Shown: one piece after another, positions 1-8,070 of the stretch
How positions within the stretch are numbered: the first letter of the stretch is position 1
Layout of the letters: each line of letters starts with the position of its first letter
Assembly: GCF_014647455.2 (NCBI RefSeq)
Contig: NZ_BMPF01000002.1
Coordinates: 372,001 to 436,000, forward strand
Direction: 5' to 3'
Length of the DNA: 64,000 nucleotides
DNA from: Halarchaeum grantii
GTDB lineage: Archaea; Halobacteriota; Halobacteria; Halobacteriales; Halobacteriaceae
Made by a program: the position numbers and the translations under genes
The notes under the pieces: generated by a model
What the model saw: the letters and a program-made list of their open reading frames with translations, nothing else
Databases searched by the model: none
What the model was told of the DNA's origin: nothing

Positions 1-21
1 GTCGTCGAGTTACCGCGCGCC

Positions 22-1929
22 TCAGAGGGCGCTCGCGCCGAGGAAGACGCAGGCGACGACGGCGACGAGGGGGGCGGCGTACGCGACGCCGTCGCGGAGT
101 CGTCCCCCGACTAGCGCGCCGACGACGAGGCCGTTCCCGGCGGCCTGCACGAGCGCGGAGTGGTAGAAGAGCAGCCGGTAGGTGCCGGTGTCGATCTGGC
201 CGACGTGGACGCCCGCGATGCCGGCGGCCGGGAGCGAAGCGGAGGCGCCGGCGGCGTCCGCGACGGCGGGGAGGAAGACGAGGTCGAACGCGAGGAGCAT
301 CCCGACGTAGACGAGGACGCCGACGACGACGATGCCGGCGTAGACCCCGAGGGTGCGCCGGCGGTCAACCTCGCGCTCGTGGCGCTGGCCGAGGTCGTCC
401 GCGACCGCCTCGAGCACCGGTCCGGGGTCGTCGGTGGTGCGGACGGCGACGACGGTGAGGCCGATGGCGCGCGTGACGTCGGGGACGCCGAGGCGGTCGG
501 CGAACGTCCGGAGGGCGCGCGGGAAGTCCGCGGTCCACGCGACGTCCCGGCGGACGCGGTCGAGTTCGTCCGCGAGCGTTCCCGTGGTGCGCTCGGCGAC
601 GAGGCCGACGGCGTCGGCGAGCGGGACGCTGTTGCTCGCGGCGTCCGCGACGACGCGGAGGGCGTCCGGGAAGCGCCCCCGGAGGTCGCGTTCGCGCCGG
701 CGCTCGAGGAGGTAGAGGAGCGCGAACGGCGTGACGGCGACGAGGAACGGGACGGCGAGGAGGCCGGTCGTGGCGCGGATGGGGGTCGCGGCCATCCCCG
801 AGACAGAGAGCGGGACGACGCCGATAGCGGCGAGCGCGAGGAGCGCGAGCGCGGCGAGCGGGACGCTCGCGAGGAAGAGAAGCCGGGGGGCGTCGCGGGC
901 GGCGGCGAGCGGGGCGGCGAGGCGTTCGCGCCACGTCGCGCGCTCGCGCCCGGCGAGGTAGTCGTCTATCGGGCCGTCGTCGATGGCGGCGGGGTCGCAC
1001 TCATCGCCGGCGTCCACGGCGGCGACGGGGTCGGCGCCGTGGCGGCGGGCGCGCGCGAGCAGGCGCTTGAAGACGAGGGAGAACGCGACGAGGAGGAGGG
1101 GGAGGAGGAGGTAGGTGAGCGCGGCGAGCGCGCCGACGAGGCCGGGCGCGGTGAAGGAGGCGACGAGGACGACGACGAAGAGGAACGCGGGGCCGGCGAG
1201 CGCGACGGCGACGTACGCTTCGGCGGTGGTTTCGAGGTCCTCGAGCACGCGCTCCTGTCGGTGCTCGGCGCGCTCGCGCTGGTCGGTGACGGCGTCCGCG
1301 AGGAAGGCCTCGACGTCCCCGCCGGTCTCGAGGACGCCGACGAGTTCGTCGAGGAGGACGGTGAAGTCGTCGCTCGGCGTGCGCTCGCGGGTCGTGGTGA
1401 GCGCGTCGAAGAGGTCGGCGTTGAAGCGCTCGGTGTCCCGGACAGCGAGGCGGACCTCCTCGGCGAGCGGACCGTAGGCCTCCGTCTCGTCGGCGAGCCT
1501 GTCGAACGCCTCGTAGAGGTCGGTGCCGCCGTGGACGAGCGCGTAGAGGAAGACGGTTGCGTGCGGGAGCGCGCCGTCGATGGCGCGCCGTCGTCTCGCG
1601 ATGCGGCGCCGCAGGAGCGCGAGGTGGCCGCCGGCGACGCCGCCGCCTCCGAGGAGGAGGCCGAGCGGGACGCAGGCGAACCGCGCGAGCGCGGGGAGGG
1701 GCGCGAGCGCGGCGGCGAGGAGGCCGACGAGGAGGCCACAGAGCGCGCCGACGGCGCTGTGGCGGGCGACGCGCGCGACGTAGGCGTCGACGGTCTCGGG
1801 GACGTGCGCGCTCTCGAGGGCGTCGTCGAGGCGCGCGAAGCGCTCGGGGCGCGCGATGACGGACGTCCGAACCGGCCCGTAGCCGTCGGTGCGGACGCGC
1901 TCGCGGGCGCCCGGCTCTCGGTCAGTCAT
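22..1929 (-). CDS. PilC/TadC-type archaeal pilus/secretion membrane protein
   Basis: A 635-residue integral membrane protein of the GspF/TadC (archaeal PilC/FlaJ) superfamily, the inner-membrane platform partner of a type IV pilus or type II secretion ATPase. Two homologous halves are visible, each a cytoplasmic helical bundle followed by hydrophobic segments; the last hydrophobic segments lie close to the C terminus. The chosen ATG gives a start that overlaps the stop of the upstream ATPase gene by 8 nt (ATGACTGA), so the two are almost certainly co-transcribed and translationally coupled. The larger open frame upstream of this ATG is a shadow of the ATPase gene. Membership in the family is clear; what it assembles is unknown because any pilin genes would lie outside the window. 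Confidence 0.85.
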   Translation of the reverse strand: MTDREPGARERVRTDGYGPVRTSVIARPERFARLDDALESAHVPETVDAYVARVARHSAVGALCGLLVGLLAAALAPLPALARFACVPLGLLLGGGGVAGGHLALLRRRIARRRRAIDGALPHATVFLYALVHGGTDLYEAFDRLADETEAYGPLAEEVRLAVRDTERFNADLFDALTTTRERTPSDDFTVLLDELVGVLETGGDVEAFLADAVTDQRERAEHRQERVLEDLETTAEAYVAVALAGPAFLFVVVLVASFTAPGLVGALAALTYLLLPLLLVAFSLVFKRLLARARRHGADPVAAVDAGDECDPAAIDDGPIDDYLAGRERATWRERLAAPLAAARDAPRLLFLASVPLAALALLALAAIGVVPLSVSGMAATPIRATTGLLAVPFLVAVTPFALLYLLERRRERDLRGRFPDALRVVADAASNSVPLADAVGLVAERTTGTLADELDRVRRDVAWTADFPRALRTFADRLGVPDVTRAIGLTVVAVRTTDDPGPVLEAVADDLGQRHEREVDRRRTLGVYAGIVVVGVLVYVGMLLAFDLVFLPAVADAAGASASLPAAGIAGVHVGQIDTGTYRLLFYHSALVQAAGNGLVVGALVGGRLRDGVAYAAPLVAVVACVFLGASAL

Positions 1930-3559
1930 CCGCGATACGCACCCGCTCGGCGCCCTCGCGCACGCCCTCGGGGAGGTCCGCGAGGACGCGCTCGGGGTTG
2001 CGCTCGAAGGTGAAGACGCGGTCGGCGACCGCCTCGTAGTCGAAGCTCCCCTCGGCGGCGAGGTGCGCGAGGACGCGCTGACGGCTGTCGAGTGCCTCGC
2101 GGAGGCGGTCGTCGCGCCAGCCCCGGTCGGCCGCGATTTCGCGCGGGACGCGCGCCGGGGCGCGCTGCTCGAAACCCTGCGTGTCGGCGTCGTAGCGGAA
2201 GACGTCGCGGATGCTGGGGCGCTCGTCGCCGTCGGGCGTGCCGACTTCCGCGATCTGCCAGCAGCGCCGCGCGACGCCGTCGGGTTCGTCGACGATGCGC
2301 TGGACGACGACGACGTCGAGGTCGGCGAGCAGGTCGGGCGGCACCGAGAGCGGGTCGTGGGTGAGGCGCCGGATGGCGTCGTCGGCGGTCTCCGCGTGGA
2401 AGGTGGTGAAGCCGTCGTGGCCGGTGCCGACCGCTTGGAAGAACGCGCGGACGACGGCGGGGTCGGTGCGGAGTTCGCCGACGACGATGTGGTCGGGGCG
2501 CTGGTGGAGGGCCTCGCTGAGGAGGCGGTAGCCGTCGACTTCGCGGCGGGCGTCGGCGCTCGCGTCGTCGGCGGTGCGGGTGACGTCCGCCACCCAGTTC
2601 TCGTGTGGCAGGTTGACTTCGCGGGTCTCCTCAATGGAGACGACCTTGTGGTCGGGCGGGACGAAGAACGCGCAGGCGTTCATGCTCGTGGTCTTCCCGG
2701 AGCCGGTCGGGCCGACGAAGAGCACGGAGCGGTTGTGCGCGACGGCGAGCCAGAGGTAGGCGAGCTGGCGGGCGTCGAACGTGCCGAGGGAGGCGAGTTC
2801 GGGGGGCGTGAACGGCTCCTCCCTGAATTTGCGGACGGTGAAGTTCGACCCGCGCGTCGCGACGTCGCCGCCGAGCGTCACCTGCACGCGCGAGCCGTCC
2901 GGGAGCGTCGTCGTGAGGAGCGGGTTGGCGGCGGAGACGTGCCGGCCGGCGCGCTGGGCGAGGCGGACGGCGATGGACTCGACGACGTCGCTCCCCCACG
3001 ACCGGTTCGACTGGAGGTGGCCGTGGTCGCGGTGGTAGGCGTAGAGCGGGACGTCGGCGCCGTCGCAGGAGACGTCCTCGACGGCGGGGTCCGACATGAA
3101 GGGGTCGATGCGGCCGTACCCCAGAAAATCCCGGCGGAGGTAGTAGCGCACCACCCAGCGCTCGGCGGGCGGGACGCCGCGCGCGTGCTCGGCGAGGACG
3201 TCGTCGAGGCGGTCGGCGAACGCCTCGCGTCCCGACTCGTCGTGGGCGTACTCCTCGTCGAGGAGGACGCGCCGGGCGACGTCGCGGAGGTCCTCGTAGA
3301 CGTAGTCGGCGAACTCCGAGCGCGTCGGTTCGAGGACGTCGTAACGGAGTTCCTCGGTGTCGGGGTCGCGCCGGAGGGCGACGTGCGCGTACGGTTCGGT
3401 CACCCAGTAGGCGTCGACGGCGGGGTCGGGGTCGGCGGCGACGTCGAAGCGCTCCACGAGGGCCTCGACGTCCGGGAGCGCGTCGAACGGCGCGGGGTCG
3501 CGGGCGTCGAGGTGGGTGGCGAGCGCCTCGCGGACCCGCTCGCGGGTGTCGCCGGTCAT
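1922..3559 (-). CDS. PilB/TadA-type secretion ATPase
   Basis: A 545-residue ATPase of the GspE/TadA/PilB family that powers assembly of archaeal type IV pilus-like structures. The Walker A motif GPTGSGKTT lies near residue 285, followed by an Asp-box-like VVSIEETREVNLP and a Walker B-like HIVVGELRTD. The N-terminal third holds a conserved block (RDFLGYGRIDPFMSDP, then VEDVSCDG) also seen in the paralogue at 12825. The start was set at ATG 3559, where homology begins; translated sequence further upstream lacks any resemblance to the family. The gene is followed with overlap by its membrane partner. This is a paralogue of the 12825-16738 pair rather than a recent duplicate, since the sequences differ widely outside motifs. 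Confidence 0.9.
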   Translation of the reverse strand: MTGDTRERVREALATHLDARDPAPFDALPDVEALVERFDVAADPDPAVDAYWVTEPYAHVALRRDPDTEELRYDVLEPTRSEFADYVYEDLRDVARRVLLDEEYAHDESGREAFADRLDDVLAEHARGVPPAERWVVRYYLRRDFLGYGRIDPFMSDPAVEDVSCDGADVPLYAYHRDHGHLQSNRSWGSDVVESIAVRLAQRAGRHVSAANPLLTTTLPDGSRVQVTLGGDVATRGSNFTVRKFREEPFTPPELASLGTFDARQLAYLWLAVAHNRSVLFVGPTGSGKTTSMNACAFFVPPDHKVVSIEETREVNLPHENWVADVTRTADDASADARREVDGYRLLSEALHQRPDHIVVGELRTDPAVVRAFFQAVGTGHDGFTTFHAETADDAIRRLTHDPLSVPPDLLADLDVVVVQRIVDEPDGVARRCWQIAEVGTPDGDERPSIRDVFRYDADTQGFEQRAPARVPREIAADRGWRDDRLREALDSRQRVLAHLAAEGSFDYEAVADRVFTFERNPERVLADLPEGVREGAERVRIADD

Positions 3560-3661
3560 GTCACGCTCGGGGGATGTGCGGTCACGTGCCTTAGTGTTGT
3601 GGCTGGCGGGGCCGCGAGCGCGCCGGACGAGCGATGCGGGGCGCACCGGGGGAAGAGCTAT

Positions 3662-3683
3662 GTTGAATGAACGGTTAGTCAAC
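3662..3683. promoter_or_regulatory. Imperfect dyad over the SDR promoter
   Basis: A 22-bp interrupted palindrome with perfect outer arms GTTGA and TCAAC; 16 of 22 positions obey the dyad. It covers the position where a TATA box would sit for a leaderless start at 3698. The arrangement resembles operators of TetR/AcrR-type repressors. That a repressor binds here is inference. Confidence 0.45.
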
Positions 3684-3697
3684 GGCGACGAGACACA

Positions 3698-4465
3698 ATG
3701 AACGGATTCGACGGGAAGACGGCGGTCGTAACGGGTGCGGCCTCGGGAATCGGGCGGGCGTCGGCGCAGCGCCTCGCGGCGGAGGGCGCGAGCGTCGTCG
3801 TCGCGGACGTCGACGCCGAGGGCGGCGCGGAGACGGTCGCGGCCATCGAGGACGCGGGCGGCGACGCGACGTTCGTCGAGGTGGACGTCACGGACGCGGC
3901 GTCGGTCGAGCACATGGTCGACGTCGCCCTCGACACCTACGGGAGCCTCGACCTCGCGCACAACAACGCCGGCATCCTCACTGGCTTCGACGCGGTGACC
4001 GACATCGAGGAGGAGGACTGGGACCGCCTCCTCGGCGTGAACCTGAAGGGCGTCTGGCTCTGCATGAAGGCCGAACTCGCCGTTATGGAGGAAACGGGCG
4101 GCGCCATCGTCAACACCGCCTCCGAGGCCGGGCTCGTGGGGATGGGCGGGCTCTCGAACTACGTGGCGAGCAAGCACGGCGTCGTCGGCCTCACGAAGAC
4201 CGTCGCGCTCGAGTACGCGGGGCGCGGCGTCCGCGTGAACGCCATCGCGCCCGGCCCGACGAAGACGAACATCCAGCAGGGGATGACGGGCGGGAGCGAC
4301 CCGTCGACGCTCCCCTTCGACACGTCCGCGATGGCGGACGTCCCGATGGACCGACAGGCCGACCCCGAGGAGATGGCGGGCGCGGTGGCCTTCCTCTGCT
4401 CCGAGGACGCCTCCTACATCACCGGGCACACCATCCCCGTCGACGGCGGGCAGGCCGCCGACTGA
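3698..4465 (+). CDS. SDR-family NAD(P)-dependent oxidoreductase
   Basis: A 255-residue classical short-chain dehydrogenase/reductase. The Rossmann nucleotide-binding motif TGAASGIG starts at about residue 12, NNAG follows near residue 89, and the catalytic pair is in YVASK (Tyr and Lys). The C terminus ends in the common YITGHTIPVDGG block. An acidic residue (AD) after the second beta strand suggests NAD preference, which is inference. The substrate cannot be told. It stands alone between the divergent pilB-like gene and the downstream mutS; a dyad over its promoter (3662-3683) hints at repression by an unlinked regulator. Confidence 0.88.
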   Translation: MNGFDGKTAVVTGAASGIGRASAQRLAAEGASVVVADVDAEGGAETVAAIEDAGGDATFVEVDVTDAASVEHMVDVALDTYGSLDLAHNNAGILTGFDAVTDIEEEDWDRLLGVNLKGVWLCMKAELAVMEETGGAIVNTASEAGLVGMGGLSNYVASKHGVVGLTKTVALEYAGRGVRVNAIAPGPTKTNIQQGMTGGSDPSTLPFDTSAMADVPMDRQADPEEMAGAVAFLCSEDASYITGHTIPVDGGQAAD

Positions 4466-4516
4466 GCACCCGCGTAGACGACGAGTATTTCCGAGCCGGC
4501 GCGCTGAACTGAGGGT

Positions 4517-7108
4517 ATGGACGCGGCTCTGGGACCACCGCAGGCGATGGCGGCTCAACGCGAGGAGCTGACGCCGATGATGGCCCAGTATCACGACCTC
4601 TGCGCGGAGTACGACGACTCGCTCGTGCTCTTCCAAGTCGGGGACTTCTACGAGCTCTTCTGCGAGGCGGCGGAGACGGCGGCGCGCATCCTCGAGATCG
4701 CGCTGACGAAGCGCGAGGACTCCACGGGCACCTACCCGATGGCGGGCATCCCCATCGACAGCGCCGAATCGTACATCGAGTCGCTGCTCGAGGCGGGCTA
4801 CCGGGTCGCCGTCGCCGACCAGGTGGAGGACCCGGACGAGGCGTCCGGCGTGGTCGAGCGCGCCGTCACGCGCGTCGTCACGCCCGGCACCCTCACCGAG
4901 TCCGAGCTCCTGCGCTCGGACGACAACAACTTCGTCGCGGCGCTCGCGCACGACGACGGCAGCTACGGGGTGGCGTTCCTCGACGTCTCCACGGGCGACT
5001 TCGTCGCGACGGGAACCGGCACCCGCGAGACGGTGCGCGACGAGGTCGCGCGCTTCGACCCCGCCGAGGCCATCGTCGGCCCCGAGGCGCCCGAAGGGGT
5101 CTTCCCCGACGGCTGCATGGTGACGGGGTACGACCCCGAGGCGTTCGCGGCGGACGCGGCGCGCGAGCGCGTCACCGACTACTTCGGGTCGCCGGAGACG
5201 CATCTCGCGGGGCGCGCCGAGGTCCGGGCCTGCGGCGCGCTCCTCGCGTACGCCGAGTACACGCGCGGCGGCGAGCACGGCCGCCTCGACTACCTGAACC
5301 ACCTGACGCGCTACGACCCCCGCGAGTACATGGTGCTGGACGGCGTGGCGCTGCGCTCGCTCGAGCTCTTCGAGCGCCGGAGCGTCCACGGGAGCGAGGG
5401 CGCGGCGCTCGTGGACGTCCTCGACGAGACGGCGTGCGCGCTCGGCGGCCGCGAGCTGAAGGACTGGCTCCGCCGCCCGCTCGTCGACCGCGAGCGCATC
5501 GAGGCGCGCCTCGACGCCGTCGAGGAGCTCTCCGAGGACCCGCTCACGCGCGATACCCTGCGTGGACTGCTCGCGGACGTCTACGACCTCGAGCGCCTCG
5601 TCTCGCGGGTGTCACGGCGTCGCGCGGACGCCCGCGACCTGCGCTCGCTGAAGGCCACGCTCGACGTCGTCCCCGAGATACGGGCGGGCCTCGACGACGC
5701 CGAGAGCGCGCTCCTCCGGGACCTCCGCGAGCGCCTCGACGGCCTCGCGGACGTCCGGGACCTCATCGGGGAGGCGATCCAGCAGGACCCGGAGCGCGAA
5801 CTCACGGAGGGCGGCATCATCGCGGACGGCTACGACGAGCGCCTCGACGAGCTGCGCGCGACCGAGCGCGAGGGCCAGCAGTGGATCGACGACCTCGAAG
5901 CACAGGAGCGCGAGCGGACTGGCGTCGACTCGCTGAAGGTCGGGCACAACTCCGTCCACGGCTACTACATCGAGGTGACGAACCCGAACCTCGACGCCGT
6001 CCCCGAGAACTACGAGCGCCGCCAGACGCTGAAGAACTCGGAGCGCTTCGTGACGCCCGCCCTGAAGGAGCGCGAGGAGGAGATCCTGAACGCGTCGGCG
6101 CGCGCGGACGAGCACGAACTCGACCTCTTCCGGGAGGTTCGGCGCGACGTCGGCGAGGCGGCCGAGCGCATCCAGAACGTCGCGGACGCGCTCGCGGTCG
6201 TGGACGTCCTCGTCTCGCTCGCGTCCGTCGCCGCACAGTACGACTACTGTCGCCCGGAGGTGGGTGGTAACGCGGTCGAAATCGCGGGCGGGCGCCACCC
6301 GGTCGTCGAGCGCACGGTGGAGTCGTTCGTCCCGAACGACCTGACGCTCACCCGCGACGTGCCGGTCGCGGTGATAACGGGCCCGAACATGAGCGGGAAG
6401 AGCACCTACATGCGGCAGGCGGCGCTCGTCGCGGTGCTCGCGCAGCTCGGGAGCTTCGTGCCCGCCGAGTCGGCGTCGCTCCCGCTCGTCGACCGGGTGT
6501 TCACGCGCGTCGGCGCGAGCGACGACATCGCGGGCGGGCGCTCGACGTTCATGGTGGAGATGACGGAGTTGAGCGACATCCTCCGGGACGCCACCGAGGA
6601 CTCGCTCGTCGTGCTCGACGAGGTCGGGCGCGGGACGAGCACGGCGGACGGCTTCGCCATCGCGCGGGCCATCACGGAGCACGTCCACGACGAGGTGGGC
6701 GCGTACACGCTGTTCGCGACGCACCACCACGACCTGACGGCGGTCGCCGACGACCTCGCGGGCGCGAAGAACCTGCACTTCCGCGCGGAGCGCGAGGACG
6801 GGGACGTGACGTTCGTCCACGAGGTCGCCGAGGGCGCGGCGACGGCGTCCTACGGCATCGAGGTGGCGCGCGAGGCGGGCGTCCCGCCCTCGGTGGTCGA
6901 GCGGGCGCGCGAACTCGTCGTCGAGAACGCGGAGAACGCCGCCGTCGGGGACGACGCGAGTGAGTCGACCGCGACGGCGGCGAGCGCGGACGGCGGGCGC
7001 GCGGACGCGGAGAGCGACGTGCTCGATGAGCTCGCGCGGCTGAACCTCGCGGAGATGACGCCCATCGAGGCGTTGACGACGCTGAACCGCCTCCAGCGCG
7101 AGCTCTAG
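4517..7108 (+). CDS. mutS: DNA mismatch recognition ATPase MutS (first copy)
   Basis: A full-length MutS of 863 residues. The mismatch-reading Phe-x-Glu is present in GDFYELF (F44, E46). The lever and clamp domains follow, then the ABC-type ATPase with Walker [10 protein letters not shown] near residue 622, a Walker B in [15 protein letters not shown] and the FATHHHDL switch. A TATA-like TATTTC element about 27 bp before ATG 4517 fits a leaderless start. The gene ends convergently with nucS, the two stop regions overlapping by 4 bp. A second mutS with mutL lies at 19777-24454, so this copy probably corresponds to one of the MutS1 paralogues that many haloarchaea carry. The acidic region just before the C terminus is low complexity. 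Confidence 0.95.
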   Translation: MDAALGPPQAMAAQREELTPMMAQYHDLCAEYDDSLVLFQVGDFYELFCEAAETAARILEIALTKREDSTGTYPMAGIPIDSAESYIESLLEAGYRVAVADQVEDPDEASGVVERAVTRVVTPGTLTESELLRSDDNNFVAALAHDDGSYGVAFLDVSTGDFVATGTGTRETVRDEVARFDPAEAIVGPEAPEGVFPDGCMVTGYDPEAFAADAARERVTDYFGSPETHLAGRAEVRACGALLAYAEYTRGGEHGRLDYLNHLTRYDPREYMVLDGVALRSLELFERRSVHGSEGAALVDVLDETACALGGRELKDWLRRPLVDRERIEARLDAVEELSEDPLTRDTLRGLLADVYDLERLVSRVSRRRADARDLRSLKATLDVVPEIRAGLDDAESALLRDLRERLDGLADVRDLIGEAIQQDPERELTEGGIIADGYDERLDELRATEREGQQWIDDLEAQERERTGVDSLKVGHNSVHGYYIEVTNPNLDAVPENYERRQTLKNSERFVTPALKEREEEILNASARADEHELDLFREVRRDVGEAAERIQNVADALAVVDVLVSLASVAAQYDYCRPEVGGNAVEIAGGRHPVVERTVESFVPNDLTLTRDVPVAVITGPNMSGKSTYMRQAALVAVLAQLGSFVPAESASLPLVDRVFTRVGASDDIAGGRSTFMVEMTELSDILRDATEDSLVVLDEVGRGTSTADGFAIARAITEHVHDEVGAYTLFATHHHDLTAVADDLAGAKNLHFRAEREDGDVTFVHEVAEGAATASYGIEVAREAGVPPSVVERARELVVENAENAAVGDDASESTATAASADGGRADAESDVLDELARLNLAEMTPIEALTTLNRLQREL

Positions 7109-7827
7109 GGTTCGAGCGAGACGAACTCGTGGCCGTCGCGCGCGAGGACGCGGCGCGTGCGCGGCGTACAGGAGGGCGCGACGAGTATCCCGCGAACGTC
7201 GGCGTCCGCGTGGAGGTCGCGGCGGAGGGCGTCGACGTACCGGGAGAGCTGGCTGGCGGCGTCCGGGCCCGCCCGGGTGGCTTTGAGCTCGACGGCGACG
7301 GCTCGCCCGGAGCTATCGCGCCCGAAGACGTCGACGGGGCCGGCGGGGGTGTCGCGCTCGGCGGCGAGCGCGCGGAAGCCCGGCTCGACGAGCGCGGGGT
7401 CGGCGAGGACGCGCTCCTTCAGGTCGGCTTCGGTCCCCGAAATTTCGACGGTGGCGTCCGTCTCGTCGGCGGCCATCGCCGCCGCCTGTTCGATGGACTC
7501 GAAGGTGACGCGCAGTTCCTCGGTCGGCGACTCGCGCGTCGCCGTGAGGAGGAGCGACCCGTCCTCGACGTCGACGTCGAGGGCGTCGGCGGCGAGCCAG
7601 TTCTGCGGCTTCGGGCCGTCGGCGGCGTGAACAAGGAGGGTCAGGTCGGGTTTGAGCGCGACGAGGCGGTCGGCGGGGCCGGCGTGGGAGGTCGTGCGGC
7701 CGTCGTAGGCGACGTGACAGCGACCGAGGAGCGTGCAGAACGCGCGCCGCTCGTGGGCGTCCCGAACGTACGCGGCGGCCTCGGCGGGCGCGGGGGCGAC
7801 GAGCGACGACCGGTCGGTGTCGGACAC
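7105..7827 (-). CDS. nucS: Endonuclease NucS/EndoMS
   Basis: About 240 residues matching NucS/EndoMS, a PCNA-associated mismatch-cutting endonuclease of archaea and actinobacteria. Visible family marks are the N-terminal RCHVAYDGR stretch and the RecB-like nuclease core [18 protein letters not shown], which supplies the catalytic D, E and K. The first possible start in the frame is a TTG at 7854; I prefer the GTG at 7827, but TATA spacing (CTTAAG at 7884-7889) cannot decide between them. The gene converges on mutS with a 4-bp overlap, putting canonical and non-canonical mismatch repair genes side by side. Confidence 0.85.
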   Translation of the reverse strand: MSDTDRSSLVAPAPAEAAAYVRDAHERRAFCTLLGRCHVAYDGRTTSHAGPADRLVALKPDLTLLVHAADGPKPQNWLAADALDVDVEDGSLLLTATRESPTEELRVTFESIEQAAAMAADETDATVEISGTEADLKERVLADPALVEPGFRALAAERDTPAGPVDVFGRDSSGRAVAVELKATRAGPDAASQLSRYVDALRRDLHADADVRGILVAPSCTPRTRRVLARDGHEFVSLEP

Positions 7828-7944
7828 GTCGCGTGATTGGGGACGGAGCGCCAAAAGCGCCGCGCGAGCGCGCCGAATACGTCCTTAAGGTGAGGATACA
7901 CATACGAAGAGTGGGTGTCCGGTCGGTATCGACCACCGATATAA

Positions 7945-7972
7945 GACGTACGTCAACGGTTAGTTTCTTAAG
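7945..7972 (+). promoter_or_regulatory. nasA promoter with upstream palindrome
   Basis: A perfect 10-bp palindrome GACGTACGTC (7945-7954) sits just upstream of a TATA-like TTTCTTAAG (7964-7972). The TATA centre is 27 bp before the ATG at 7996, so the transcript is predicted to begin at or next to that ATG. The palindrome is a candidate operator for nitrogen control; that role is inferred from position only. Confidence 0.45.
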
Positions 7973-7995
7973 CAAGACACACTAGCCACACTACC

Positions 7996-8070
7996 ATGAG
8001 AACCAATACGTTCGTTTCGACTTTTCGGGAGTGTGTCCCGGTTTCTGAACACGAAGGTGGTCGGGCGTGA
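7996..8070 (+). CDS. 24-codon leader ORF overlapping nasA
   Basis: ATG at 7996 opens a 24-codon frame (begins MRTNTFVSTF, ends EHEGGRA) whose TGA stop overlaps the GTG start of nasA by 4 nt (GTGA). The ATG is 27 bp after a TATA-like box and so would be at the very 5' end of the message. An AGGTGG sequence inside the frame, about 6 nt before the nasA GTG, could serve as Shine-Dalgarno for nasA. No similarity to a known leader peptide is recognised. The same layout recurs before the second mutS and uvrA. It may be translated and couple nasA expression, or be chance; the overlap favours function. Confidence 0.45.
   Translation: MRTNTFVSTFRECVPVSEHEGGRA

Noticed and set aside
160-2013. A long open frame on the plus strand opposite the PilC-like gene
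   Set aside because: It is a mirror of the minus-strand gene: in G+C-rich DNA the opposite frame stays open. It is almost all Glu, Arg, Asp, Gly with no fold or motif.
7854-7854. TTG 7854 as the nucS start
   Set aside because: It gives nine extra residues (LALRPQSRD-like) with no family likeness; GTG 7827 fits the usual size. Not fully excluded.
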